Positions 1 through 7,845 of a stretch of DNA of 64,000 nt are shown piece by piece. Position numbers and translations under genes: made by a program. How positions within the stretch are numbered: the first letter of the stretch is position 1; each line of letters starts with the position of its first letter. The stretch covers positions 840,501-904,500 of the forward strand of contig AP025573.1 in assembly GCA_022845895.1 (NCBI GenBank), in the 5' to 3' direction. The notes under the pieces were generated by a model, which saw only the letters and a program-made list of their open reading frames with translations, did not search any database and had not been told where the DNA came from. Source of the stretch: Lachnospiraceae bacterium (GTDB taxonomy: Bacteria; Bacillota; Clostridia; Lachnospirales; Lachnospiraceae).

Positions 1-580
1 CATGCAGGGGGAATTCGTATCTGTCATGGGACAATCAGGTTCCGGCAAGAGCACGCTTCTCTATATCCTTGGAGGGCTTGATACGCCGACGGATGGTTCT
101 GTATATATAGACGGAACAGATATATGCAGCTTCGATGACGCAAAGATGAGCAGGATAAGAAGGCAGAAGATAGGATTCGTGTTTCAGTTCTATAATCTTA
201 TCCCGAACCTGAATGTAGAGGAAAATATTATGCTTCCGCTTCTGCTCGACGGAAAGAAGATACGTGATTACAGAGAGCAGCTTGACCATATCCTGGATGT
301 TGTCGGGCTGTCCGACAGGAGAAAGCATACGCCGCGCCAGCTGTCGGGCGGGCAGCAGCAGAGGACGGCCATAGCCCGTGCGCTTATCGGCAGCCCTGAT
401 ATCCTGTTTGCAGATGAGCCTACCGGCAATCTGGACAGCAGGACCGGGGCAGGCATCATGCGTCTGTTAGAGGACATCAACCAAAACAGCGGGCAGACGA
501 TTATAATGGTGACGCATTCACAGGAAGCCGCGGAAAGCAGCAGCCGGATCATAACCGTGCGGGACGGGGTGCTTGCATAG
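1..580 (+). CDS. ABC transporter ATP-binding protein, MacB/LolD type (5' end outside window)
   Basis: This ATPase powers an ABC exporter or FtsX-like permease of the MacB/LolD/FtsE family at the inner face of the membrane. Numbering from the first Met in the window, the Walker A motif GQSGSGKST is at about residues 10-18, the signature LSGGQQQ at 114-120, the Walker B ILFADEP with the catalytic Glu at 134-140 and the H-loop His at 162. The reading frame is open to base 1. Family members carry about 30 more N-terminal residues before this GEFVSVMG motif, so the true start lies upstream of the window and the Met at base 2 is internal. The partner permease must also be outside the window, because the next gene downstream is unrelated. 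Confidence 0.9.
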   Translation, partial: MQGEFVSVMGQSGSGKSTLLYILGGLDTPTDGSVYIDGTDICSFDDAKMSRIRRQKIGFVFQFYNLIPNLNVEENIMLPLLLDGKKIRDYREQLDHILDVVGLSDRRKHTPRQLSGGQQQRTAIARALIGSPDILFADEPTGNLDSRTGAGIMRLLEDINQNSGQTIIMVTHSQEAAESSSRIITVRDGVLA

Positions 581-625
581 CATATAACTAAAATGGCAGC
601 AGTCGATTATTATTTTTTTCCATCT

Positions 626-669
626 ATGTTGTAATTACAACATACAAGTCTTTAGGAATGTATTATAAT
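626..669 (+). promoter_or_regulatory. Perfect 18-bp palindrome at -41.5 upstream of a ferredoxin-like gene
   Basis: Bases 626-643 are a perfect palindrome, ATGTTGTAATTACAACAT. A good -10 hexamer, TATAAT, lies at 664-669, but no recognisable -35 lies 16-18 bp before it. With transcription starting near 676, the palindrome centre (634.5) falls at about -41.5. That is the class II position used by Crp/Fnr-family activators. The binding regulator is inference. An HcpR-like or other Crp/Fnr protein is likeliest, and one such gene lies in this window at 54069-54746. Confidence 0.55.
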
Positions 670-703
670 ATATCAAGAAGGTCACCGTAAGGAGGAAATG
701 AAT

Positions 704-1411
704 ATGGTACGTAAAATAATACAGATAGATGAAGAGAAATGTAATGGCTGCGGGCTGTGCGCCGAGGCCTGCCACGAAGGGGCCATCGGTATGGTTGACG
801 GCAAGGCGAAGCTGCTGCGGGATGATTACTGCGATGGCCTGGGAGACTGCCTGCCGGCCTGCCCGGCAGGAGCCATCACATTTGTAGAACGCGAGGCCGC
901 GGCATATGATAAAGAGGCAGTCAGGCAGAATATGAGGAAGAAGGAGCAGAAGCAGGCGGAAGCACTGCCATGTGGATGTCCGGGCAGCCAGTCGAGGCAG
1001 ATAGCCAGAGAAGCGGTGCCTGAGGCGATGCGCCGGACCCCCTCGGCATCTCAGCTTCGGCAGTGGCCGGTGCAGATTAAGCTGGCGCCTGTGAACGCGC
1101 CATATTTTGAGGGTGCTCATCTCCTTATAGCAGCGGATTGTACGGCATATGCCTACGGCAGCTTCCATCAGGATTTTATCCGGGGCAAGGTGACGCTGAT
1201 CGGCTGTCCGAAGCTGGACAGTGCAGATTACAGTGAGAAGCTGGCTGAGATTATCAGGCACAACGATATCAAGAGCCTGACCGTAGTAAGAATGGAAGTG
1301 CCATGCTGCGGAGGCATCGAACATGCTGCCGTATCTGCATTGAAGGAGAGCGGCAAGTTTATACCATGGCAGGTAGTAACGATATCTACAGATGGAAGCA
1401 TATTAGAATAG
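704..1411 (+). CDS. 4Fe-4S dicluster ferredoxin-like protein, Hcp-associated type
   Basis: This cytoplasmic iron-sulfur protein has an N-terminal pair of cluster motifs, CNGCGLCAEAC at about residues 14-24 and a second set (CDGLGDCLPACP) at about 46-57. A C-terminal domain of roughly 130 residues carries further cysteines (IGCPKLD, PCCGGIEH). Proteins of this build are often encoded beside the hybrid cluster protein and a Crp/Fnr regulator in Clostridia, where they are linked to nitrosative or redox stress. That link is family knowledge, and no hcp gene is visible here. The ribosome site AAGGAGG at 689-695 is only 2 nt from the ATG at 698 but 8 nt from the ATG at 704, so 704 is preferred. A -41.5 palindrome precedes the promoter. 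Confidence 0.8.
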   Translation: MVRKIIQIDEEKCNGCGLCAEACHEGAIGMVDGKAKLLRDDYCDGLGDCLPACPAGAITFVEREAAAYDKEAVRQNMRKKEQKQAEALPCGCPGSQSRQIAREAVPEAMRRTPSASQLRQWPVQIKLAPVNAPYFEGAHLLIAADCTAYAYGSFHQDFIRGKVTLIGCPKLDSADYSEKLAEIIRHNDIKSLTVVRMEVPCCGGIEHAAVSALKESGKFIPWQVVTISTDGSILE

Positions 1412-1433
1412 CGTGAAACTTTAGCTTTGAAAC

Positions 1434-1467
1434 AAGGGCTTGCTCCGAACGAAGAGGGCAAGCCCTT
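1434..1467. terminator. Hairpin between convergent genes
   Basis: A perfect 10-bp stem, AAGGGCTTGC (1434-1443) with GCAAGCCCTT (1458-1467), has a 14-nt loop. It sits between the convergent ends of the ferredoxin-like gene and the GyrI-like gene. Neither side has a strong T-run, so it is a weak or bidirectional terminator at best. Confidence 0.5.
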
Positions 1468-1475
1468 AGAAGTGG

Positions 1476-1910
1476 TTATTTTAAAGGAATACAAAATTCG
1501 CACAGGTGGTCAGCGATCTTATCCGCCGCGTAGCGTTCGATAACAGGCTTGCCATAATCTACAGCCAGGCCTTCTGTCAGTTCTGCGATATCCCGCCAGA
1601 AAGCTATGACAGCCTGATTCGTATGAGCGGTTTCATATATTGCGTATGTCCCATCGTCAATGCATCTCTTGTTCAGGCTTATGTCCATATCATCCTTAAT
1701 GATAAGACCCACATCGTATCTTAATTCCTCTTGGGGCGTTGCTGCCGGGTCATCTAAGGCGATTCCCAGCAGAACCGTATCTGCACCAAGCAGATGATTG
1801 TTTTTTAGATAGTCTTTGAACTCCTCCATCAATAATTCATTCTTAACGCCATATTCGCCGATATTGCGCATATAAGCTATCGTGATATTTTTAAATTCTT
1901 CTATTTTCAT
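1476..1910 (-). CDS. Stand-alone GyrI-like small-molecule binding protein
   Basis: A 144-residue protein that looks like a single GyrI/SbmC effector-binding domain without a DNA-binding domain. Relatives bind drugs or small hydrophobic molecules, or protect gyrase from inhibitors. Family features seen are the N-terminal MKIEEFKNITIAYMRNIG strand-rich start, the central DDPAATPQEELRYDVGL segment and the YAIYETAH strand. The longest open frame starts six codons earlier, but a GGAG ribosome site lies 8 nt before the inner ATG at 1910, so that start is preferred. It is monocistronic and convergent with the ferredoxin-like gene. The ligand is unknown. Confidence 0.75.
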   Translation of the reverse strand: MKIEEFKNITIAYMRNIGEYGVKNELLMEEFKDYLKNNHLLGADTVLLGIALDDPAATPQEELRYDVGLIIKDDMDISLNKRCIDDGTYAIYETAHTNQAVIAFWRDIAELTEGLAVDYGKPVIERYAADKIADHLCEFCIPLK

Positions 1911-2125
1911 CTTATTTTCTCCATTCATTTATCTATTGACGTCGACTTCAACAACTAAAGGATAGTTTCTTATAAAAATTTTTTCAATAACTTTTTTAAA
2001 AAATAATTCATTCTTTTGAATAAAATCGTAACAAATATGTAACAATTGTAATAAATAGAAAATATCTGAATATAATTAATTAAAACAATTTTAAAATATT
2101 GTTATTTTCAGGAGGGTATAAATTT

Positions 2126-2842
2126 ATGAATTCTAAAAGAAATGTAGGGCTTCTGGTAACACTGCTCACCGTTACGTCACTGTTTACCGCAGGGTATTCC
2201 AGCGAGGCGATGGCGGACGCATCAGAAACTGTACCGGTATCTGCGGATGTAAATATAGATAAATATGCATCCCGGTTTATGGACATGAAAGAGATGACCC
2301 AGAAGATAATAGAAGAACAGCAGAGGATCGCAGAAGAAAAGCGTATTGCAGAAGAAAAAAGGATTGCAGAAGAAAAGAGAATCGCAGAAGAGAAAAGAAT
2401 CGCGGAAGAGAAAGCAGCCCAGGAAAAAGCAGCCCAGGAGAAAGCAGCTCAGGAGAAGGCGGCCCAGGAACAGGCGGCTCAGGCAGCACAGGCCCAGGCA
2501 GTTTCTGCAAGCCAGTCAGATCAAGATCTTCTGGCCGCAATCATATATTGTGAAGCCGGAAACCAGCCGTATGAAGGACAGGTTGCAGTAGGCGCGGTCG
2601 TGATGAACAGGGTAAGAAGCGGAGTATTCCCGAATTCCATCCGGGACGTCATCTATCAGTCAGGACAGTTCGGTCCGGCAGTGACGGGCTGGCTCGACCA
2701 GGTTCTGGCTTCAGGCGGCTATACAGATACCGCCAGACAGGCGGCGGCAGACGCCCTTGCGGGATCTAACCCGATAGGTGGCTGCCTGTATTTTGACCAG
2801 GGCGGATCAGGGATGCAGATAGGGGCACATTACTTCCACTAA
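2126..2842 (+). CDS. SleB-type cell wall hydrolase with repetitive coiled-coil linker
   Basis: A secreted or surface-attached peptidoglycan hydrolase of 238 residues. A signal peptide (about 1-32, KRN then a hydrophobic stretch ending near SSEAMA) is followed by a charged linker at about 65-120. The linker holds five RIAEEK repeats and then four KAAQE repeats, which should form one long helix. The C-terminal Hydrolase_2 (SleB) domain begins near SDQDLLAAIIYCEAGN, with the catalytic-type Glu in YCEAGNQPYEGQ and the conserved VMNRV and YFDQGG segments. The family cleaves cortex or vegetative peptidoglycan. The ribosome site AGGAGGG at 2110-2116 fixes the ATG at 2126; the nine upstream codons of the longer frame are unlikely to be used. 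A repeat element starts about 12 bp after the stop. Confidence 0.85.
   Translation: MNSKRNVGLLVTLLTVTSLFTAGYSSEAMADASETVPVSADVNIDKYASRFMDMKEMTQKIIEEQQRIAEEKRIAEEKRIAEEKRIAEEKRIAEEKAAQEKAAQEKAAQEKAAQEQAAQAAQAQAVSASQSDQDLLAAIIYCEAGNQPYEGQVAVGAVVMNRVRSGVFPNSIRDVIYQSGQFGPAVTGWLDQVLASGGYTDTARQAAADALAGSNPIGGCLYFDQGGSGMQIGAHYFH
2325..2475 (+). repeat. In-frame 18-bp and 15-bp tandem repeats inside the SleB gene
   Basis: Five 18-bp units encoding RIAEEK are followed by four 15-bp units encoding KAAQE. They are imperfect at the DNA level but in phase at the protein level. This kind of stretch can change length by slipped replication, which would alter the reach of the hydrolase domain from the membrane. 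Confidence 0.8.
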
Positions 2843-2853
2843 ATGTGGGTTTA

Positions 2854-3558
2854 AGTAAATTAGGCTGCGGGCGGAGAGCCGGGTGGCATCTGCTCCGATG
2901 CGTCCGAGGCTCCGACTATTTCACGTAGCCCTAACCCTGCGGAATGCGCGCCGATTGCGGCTTACATCCCGCAGGATAAGGGCTACGGAAAGGATTCTCC
3001 GCCTCTTCCGCTTACACCTGCGCATCTCCCATCCGGCTCCCCGCCCGCTATCTACTTCACTTGACAAGGGCGAGTGCGGCTGTGTGACGTTACTGGCCAG
3101 CGGATGGCCGCTGGCTGCGTAAGTTGAGTGATAAAATATCGCAAGCTTAATGTGAATAACACAAAGAGCAGATGAATGATAAGAGTTTTGTTCGTCCAGA
3201 TGAATCAGGGTGGCGAATTTGTTCGTTGTTAACATTTGCGGCGAGGCGTGCACGCCGTTGCTGCAAGAAGAGCCGGAACCAGGCAGGGGATGTTATCTCA
3301 TACACATCCCCGTACCTGATTCCGGCTCTTCTTATATTAGGATTTCTCTTCGGCAAAGGGCTTAGCTTGCTTAGCCCTTTATCACTATGCTGACACAACC
3401 AAATCCCTTCCATCAGCCAATTGTGTTACACAGCCGCCCCCACCCATTCCAGTAAAGTAGATAGCCGATGGGGAGGTATGGGACAGATGCGAAGGTGTAA
3501 GCGGACGTATCGGAGCAGATGCCACCCGGCTCCCTGTCCGCGGTCTACTCCACTAAAC
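2854..3558 (+). repeat. Structured intergenic repeat, copy 1
   Basis: This fills the whole gap between the SleB gene and the convergent Rpn nuclease gene. It has a left palindromic arm (about 2854-3062), a central long hairpin with stem AAGAAGAGCCGGAA/TTCCGGCTCTTCTT (3265-3333), a short AAAGGGCTTAGC/GCTTAGCCCTTT-type hairpin just after it, and a right arm (about 3459-3558). The right arm is shortened and chimeric: it begins like the right arms of copies 2 and 3 but ends with sequence matching the outer end of the left arm in inverted orientation. The left arm keeps an open frame of about 62 codons that is conserved in copies 2 and 3, but the GTG start of those copies is TAG here. I do not think the frame is a gene. 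No known family was recognised. Confidence 0.8.
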
Positions 3559-4410
3559 TCCTAGTTCTTTCATAAGCTCCCGGATTGTCTCATCGGTCTC
3601 TTCCAATGCATCAGCGATTTCCTCGACAGATTTCCCTTTTTCAAGCTTCTTTTTTACTAGATTGATGCGCTCTTCTTTACGTCCTTCAGCACGTCCCTTC
3701 TGCAGTCCTTCTTTTCTTGCCTCTTCTTTCTCATAATATTTCTCTTCCCATGCCTGCATATACTTCACCCCGACTTCTTCACTATTGCGTACCTTCCGGA
3801 CCCGGTCGTGGATGCGGCGGATGCGTTCGCTCCCTGCATGCTCCGCCGCCTCGTCCGTCGTATGCTCCACGTAGTGCAAGAATTCCGCCAGCTCCTGTGG
3901 GACCTCATCGTCATTCGTTCCACGGGTGTTCAGGAAGATCCGGGTCGCACCGTCTTCGAGGACGCATCCCGGCTCTTCCTCGCACACGGCCCGGAAGGTG
4001 TACCGGTACTTCCCGCAGCCGAACAGGTCGAAGGGCGTGATCATGATGAGATAGGACTCGTTCAGCTGGCTGTAGTCCGGAATCCCGGGCTCGAGCAGGG
4101 ATATGTCCACGAGCGACTGGTAGTAGCGGCTCCGTCTGGACAGGTCTGCCCTGCGCTGCTTCTGCATCTCCGTATTATAGACGGCCCTGTCCTCGTCCAT
4201 GGAGAAGATGTCCAGGCGGACAGAACGGGCCTCCGGCGAGATCCGAAGCTCCTTCTCCGCCTCGTTCTGCGTAAGGAGCGGGACATCCCTGCCCAGGATG
4301 ATGCCGAGCGCCTCCTGGTGGGCCAGAGGGTCCTCCATCACTTCCTCGAAGAGGAAACGGTCCGTAAGGTTCAGTTTGTTTAATGGTATCAGCTTTTGTC
4401 TTTTGTTCAT
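3553..4410 (-). CDS. Rpn-family recombination-promoting nuclease / putative transposase (PD-(D/E)XK)
   Basis: A 285-residue DNA nuclease of the Rpn/PDDEXK_2 family, whose characterised members make double-strand breaks and promote RecA-independent recombination. The catalytic pattern is Asp67 (in RLDIF) and Glu81-x-Gln83 (in YNTEMQ). The C-terminal quarter is a charged Lys/Glu helix, as usual in the family. A ribosome site AAGGAG lies 6 nt before the ATG at 4408-4410, so the five extra upstream codons are not used. The gene is bracketed by two inverted copies of the same long repeat (copy 1 abuts its stop, copy 2 starts about 200 bp upstream). Whether the enzyme acts on those repeats is inference. 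Confidence 0.85.
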   Translation of the reverse strand: MNKRQKLIPLNKLNLTDRFLFEEVMEDPLAHQEALGIILGRDVPLLTQNEAEKELRISPEARSVRLDIFSMDEDRAVYNTEMQKQRRADLSRRSRYYQSLVDISLLEPGIPDYSQLNESYLIMITPFDLFGCGKYRYTFRAVCEEEPGCVLEDGATRIFLNTRGTNDDEVPQELAEFLHYVEHTTDEAAEHAGSERIRRIHDRVRKVRNSEEVGVKYMQAWEEKYYEKEEARKEGLQKGRAEGRKEERINLVKKKLEKGKSVEEIADALEETDETIRELMKELGV

Positions 4411-4616
4411 ATGGTTCTCCTTCATTTTATCATACTTTATCCACGGTTAACAGACGGAAAACAAAAGAACAGGCCCCATAGTCATCCCTCCTTGCATGAA
4501 AGATTTGTTACAAACATCGGATAGGTACGGCGATCTGCCGTAGATGAAATCAGAAAATCAGAATGTTTGAATTGTGCTCATATGATATCACACATCGCCG
4601 TTTTGTTCAATGGGGG

Positions 4617-5424
4617 GTTAGTGAAGTGGACGCCGCTGGGGAGGTATGGGGCAGATGCTCCGACGCGTCCGGGAACTGCGACTATCACACAGATTCCTAA
4701 GCCTGTGGGGTGTTCGCCGATGGCGGCTCTCACCCCACAAGCCAAGGAATCTGGTGAGGATTCTTAAGTCCCTTTCGCTTAGACCTGCGCATCTGTCCCA
4801 TACCTCCCCAGCGGCTATCTACTTTGCTGGCATGGGTGGGGGCGGCTGTGTAACACGATTGGCTGATGGAAGTGCTTTGTTTGTGTAAGTATAGTGATAG
4901 AGGGCTAAGCAAGCTAAGCCCTTTGTCGAAAAGAAATCCTAATATAAGAAGAGCCGGAATCAGGTACGGGGATGTTGAGATGACATCCCCTGCCTGATTC
5001 CGGCTCTTCTTGTAGTAACGGCGTGCTCGCCTCGCTGTAATTGATTCACAACTAACATATTCGCCAGCCTGATTCATCTGGACTTGCAAAACTCTTATCA
5101 TTCATCTGCTCTTTGTGTTATTCACATTAAGCTTGCGATATTTTATCACTTAACTGACGCAGCCAGCGTTCATCCGCTGGCCAGTAACGTCACACAACCG
5201 CACTCACCCTTGTTAAGTGAAGTAGATAGTGGGCGGGGAGCCGGGTGGGAGATGCGCAGGTGTAAGCGGAAGAGGCGGAGAATCCTTTCCGTAGCCCTTA
5301 TCCTGCGGGATGTAAGCCGCTATCGGCGCGCATTCCGCAGGGTTAGGGATACGTGAAATAGTCGGAGCCTCGGACGCATCGGAGCAGATGCCACCCGGCT
5401 CCCGGTCCGCAGCCACTTTACTTC
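4617..5424 (-). repeat. Structured intergenic repeat, copy 2 (inverted relative to copy 1)
   Basis: A complete copy in the opposite orientation to copy 1. The first arm (about 4620-4826) closes with a 26-bp stem beginning GCCGCTGGGGAGG (4632) and ending CCTCCCCAGCGGC. The central hairpin is at 4946-5011 with an AAGAAGAGCCGGAA stem, next to a hairpin AGGGCTAAGC/GCTAAGCCCT. The other arm (about 5216-5424) ends beside the stop codon of the flavodoxin-ferredoxin gene. The outermost ends are related inverted sequences (GTTAGTGAAGTGG and CCACTTTACTT), extended by AATGGGGG/CCCCCATT. The whole 1-kb gap between 4411 and 5430 is this element plus about 200 bp of featureless A/T-rich promoter DNA for the Rpn gene. 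Confidence 0.8.
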
Positions 5425-5430
5425 CCCCAT

Positions 5431-6180
5431 TTATTCCTCCATGATATAGTAGCGTCTCTTACCCTTGGAGATGGATTTGTACTCGATTGCATTGACGGGG
5501 CATCCGCAGATGCACGCCATACAGTGTGTACAGTCGCCGTTCCACACAGGACGCCCGCCCGTTATATCAATATTGTCCAACGGGCATCTCTGGGCGCATT
5601 TTCCGCAAGAGATGCATGTGTCCGATACTGTAAAACCTTTATCGTGGATGGCCAGCTTGTAATACAGTATATGGAGCGGGCCGCTTAACAGCCTGCCACC
5701 AAAGGATACCGGCGAAACAGGGAATGGTTCATTGTTCTGTATGTAACCGGCGAGCTCGGAATAGACAGGCTTTGCCCTCTCGATGATATCCGCGCATTCA
5801 GGCTCGCTTGGAGCTGCAGACAAAGCGATATAATTTTCCGGCATGCGTACAGAAACAAGTCCCTGATATTCCAGTCCCTTTTCCAGGCAGAGTTTTTCTG
5901 CGTATGCCGCCGCATTACCGTCGCTTCCTCCACAGGTCAGTACAAAATAGGCTTTCCGGCAGCCCTCAAACTTTGTCTCGCGAATCCAGCGTTGTACGAC
6001 CCTCGGCACACGATAGGCATAGACAGGCGCGACAAATACGAGCGGGCGCTCCGAGCAGAACGTTTTTTTCTCCTTTTCCTTTAGACAATGGTTGACAGAA
6101 ATGATTTCGTCATCGATGATTCCGGCAATGTGTTTTGCCGCAAGCTGGCTGTTGCCGGTACCGCTGAAATAAAAAACCAT
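5431..6180 (-). CDS. EFR1-family flavodoxin-ferredoxin fusion
   Basis: A 249-residue cytoplasmic electron-transfer protein. The N-terminus is a flavodoxin fold with the FMN phosphate loop FSGTGNS at 5-11. The C-terminus carries two 4Fe-4S motifs, Cys189/192/195 with Cys199 and Cys217/220/223 with Cys227, each followed by Pro as in bacterial ferredoxins. The EFR1 family is common in gut Clostridia and is thought to shuttle electrons between flavin and ferredoxin pools; partners are not known. It lies 42 bp downstream of a TetR regulator on the same strand, probably in one operon, with a GAGGAGG ribosome site. The stop abuts repeat copy 2. Confidence 0.85.
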   Translation of the reverse strand: MVFYFSGTGNSQLAAKHIAGIIDDEIISVNHCLKEKEKKTFCSERPLVFVAPVYAYRVPRVVQRWIRETKFEGCRKAYFVLTCGGSDGNAAAYAEKLCLEKGLEYQGLVSVRMPENYIALSAAPSEPECADIIERAKPVYSELAGYIQNNEPFPVSPVSFGGRLLSGPLHILYYKLAIHDKGFTVSDTCISCGKCAQRCPLDNIDITGGRPVWNGDCTHCMACICGCPVNAIEYKSISKGKRRYYIMEE

Positions 6181-6222
6181 ATGATACCTCCTCTGCAGAA
6201 TGATTAACTTGTGACGGGCCAG

Positions 6223-6801
6223 TTATTGTACATCTATCCCGCTGACCATCTGATGCACATATTCTTTCGCCTGTTCCTTCGTGCACTCTTTCTTTTCCAG
6301 GTATTTCCACTCCAGTATGATCAACACGGCATCGCTGTATAGTTTTGCGGCCATTTCATGCGGTATCTTGAAGCGGTGCGAACAGGAACCGGCTTGAAAT
6401 GCTTCCTCCATATTGGAAAGCAGATAGTACCGGATTTGGTTGATCAGATATTGGTCCGGTATATTGTTTTTCAATATTTTTTCAACCGTATCCAAATTAC
6501 GGTCGAGGAAATCAAAACAGTTTTCCAGGAAAGCATCCATGCGCATCCTGCATGTACAAGCGTCCGCACAGCCGCTGTCAAGCTGCTTGCGGGCAGTTCT
6601 CAGGCAATACTCCAACAGATCATATTTGTCATCAAAGTAATTGTAAAAGGTTGCACGTGGCAGCATGGCCTGTTCACACAGCTCCCCTACAGCTATTTCT
6701 TCAAAAGATTTAGCAGAAAGCAGCATCAGCATAGCCTGTTGAAGAGAGGACAGCGTACGTGCCGCTCCAATCGTCATCTTCTTGGTAAAATCATATTTCA
6801 T
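6223..6801 (-). CDS. TetR/AcrR-family regulator
   Basis: A 192-residue repressor-type protein. The N-terminal helix-turn-helix covers about residues 15-60, with the recognition-helix motif LPRATFYNYFDDKYDLLEY typical of the TetR_C_8 subgroup. The rest is an all-helical ligand domain with several cysteines (CADACTCRMR) in the middle that could sense redox state, which is inference. It is divergent from the ferredoxin-nitroreductase gene at 6952 and upstream of the flavodoxin-ferredoxin gene, so it probably controls both redox genes from the shared 150-bp region. Confidence 0.85.
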   Translation of the reverse strand: MKYDFTKKMTIGAARTLSSLQQAMLMLLSAKSFEEIAVGELCEQAMLPRATFYNYFDDKYDLLEYCLRTARKQLDSGCADACTCRMRMDAFLENCFDFLDRNLDTVEKILKNNIPDQYLINQIRYYLLSNMEEAFQAGSCSHRFKIPHEMAAKLYSDAVLIILEWKYLEKKECTKEQAKEYVHQMVSGIDVQ

Positions 6802-6862
6802 TTTGATCTCTCCTTTGACATTTTATTAAATTTGTCCAGATTCTTGCATCTATATCAGATTG

Positions 6863-6918
6863 GCACTTGTATATCTGCTTCATTCATCATAAACTAAAGT
6901 CAAGATTTATACAAGTGC
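6863..6918. promoter_or_regulatory. Candidate TetR operator pair (inverted 11-mers)
   Basis: GCACTTGTATA at 6863-6873 and its exact reverse complement TATACAAGTGC at 6908-6918 lie in the divergent region between the TetR gene and the nitroreductase gene. The 34-nt gap is long for a single operator, so these may be two half-operators or the arms of a hairpin. Confidence 0.45.
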
Positions 6919-6951
6919 AAAAAAATAGCAATGTGAAAAAAGGAGACTAGC

Positions 6952-7725
6952 ATGACAAGAGAACATAAAATCAATATCAGCCGCAAAGAATGCATCGGCT
7001 GCGGGATGTGCGTAAAGGATTGCCCTGTAAATAATATCACTGTTAAGGACAAGAAGGCAGTAATCAAGATGCAGAAGTGCCTGATGTGTGGGCACTGCGT
7101 CGCCGTCTGTCCCAAAGCAGCAGTATCGATTACCGGATTTCATGAGCAGCCGGTAGAAATTGACAGGCCTGCCGTATTAGAACCGCAGCTTATGTTAGAC
7201 GCTATCCGGTCCCGGAGGTCTGTCCGGCAGTTCAAACCGCAGCCAGTAGACGCGGAGGTCATAGAACAGGTCATAGAGGCAGGCCGTCTGACACCAAGTG
7301 CTGAAAATGCACAGGGCGTATCTTATATCGTCCTGCGTAAGGATATGGAGCGGTATGAGAAAATAGCAATCCGCTTTGCGAAGTGGATGCTGCCTTTGAT
7401 GAAGCTTATAAAGCCGAATGCACGTAATATAATCATAGACGACCACTTTTTCTTTAAAAAAGCTCCCGCAGCCATTCTGGTGTTGGGAAAGGATAAGATC
7501 AGTGCATCGCTAGCCGCGTCTAATATGGAGCTTATGGCCGAAGCACATGGCCTGGGAGTCCTGTACAGTGGCCTGTTTGCCATGGCGGCAAACTATTCTT
7601 TTAAACTCCGGCGCAAGCTACATCTCCGTCATAAGAAAGTTGTAACGGTGCTGGTACTCGGATATCCAAATGTACGCTACCGGCGCACGGTACAGAAAGA
7701 GGAGGCAGATGTCCGTCACCTATAG
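6952..7725 (+). CDS. Ferredoxin-nitroreductase fusion protein
   Basis: A 257-residue protein with two N-terminal 4Fe-4S motifs (Cys14/17/20 with Cys24; Cys43/46/49 with Cys53) followed by an FMN-dependent nitroreductase domain starting near RSRRSVRQF at 86-94, with the TPSAENAQG motif close behind. Such fusions accept electrons from ferredoxin and reduce nitro compounds, quinones or other flavin substrates; the natural substrate is unknown. It is transcribed divergently from the TetR gene. The ribosome site is AAAAGGAG. A strong bidirectional hairpin at 7801-7832 lies between it and the convergent MFS gene. Confidence 0.88.
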   Translation: MTREHKINISRKECIGCGMCVKDCPVNNITVKDKKAVIKMQKCLMCGHCVAVCPKAAVSITGFHEQPVEIDRPAVLEPQLMLDAIRSRRSVRQFKPQPVDAEVIEQVIEAGRLTPSAENAQGVSYIVLRKDMERYEKIAIRFAKWMLPLMKLIKPNARNIIIDDHFFFKKAPAAILVLGKDKISASLAASNMELMAEAHGLGVLYSGLFAMAANYSFKLRRKLHLRHKKVVTVLVLGYPNVRYRRTVQKEEADVRHL

Positions 7726-7800
7726 GCATAGCTATCAGTGGCGGCTATGGCAAACTGCCTATTGTAAAAGAGGGTGCTGCACTCCTGAAAGGCAAAAAAC

Positions 7801-7832
7801 GGGCGGCAGATGTATCAGAACATCTGCCGCCC
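7801..7832. terminator. Strong bidirectional terminator
   Basis: A perfect 13-bp stem, GGGCGGCAGATGT (7801-7813) with ACATCTGCCGCCC (7820-7832), has a 6-nt loop. Reading leftward a T6 tract follows, ending the MFS gene; reading rightward AAATTTTCTTT follows, ending the nitroreductase gene. Confidence 0.85.
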
Positions 7833-7845
7833 AAATTTTCTTTGC

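Noticed and set aside
635..1324. Long open frame opposite the ferredoxin-like gene
   Set aside because: It is the antisense shadow of a gene with clear cysteine motifs and has no ribosome site.
2325..2475. Tandem repeats first considered as a CRISPR-like or minisatellite array
   Set aside because: The units are in phase with codons and encode a helix in a surface protein, with no spacers; it is coding repetition.
5213..5416. 67-codon open frame inside repeat copy 2, conserved in copy 3
   Set aside because: It follows the palindromic arm, its start is a TAG in copy 1, it has no ribosome site, and its conservation is explained by the stem structure. The second arm codes for a similar peptide only because the arms are inverted copies.
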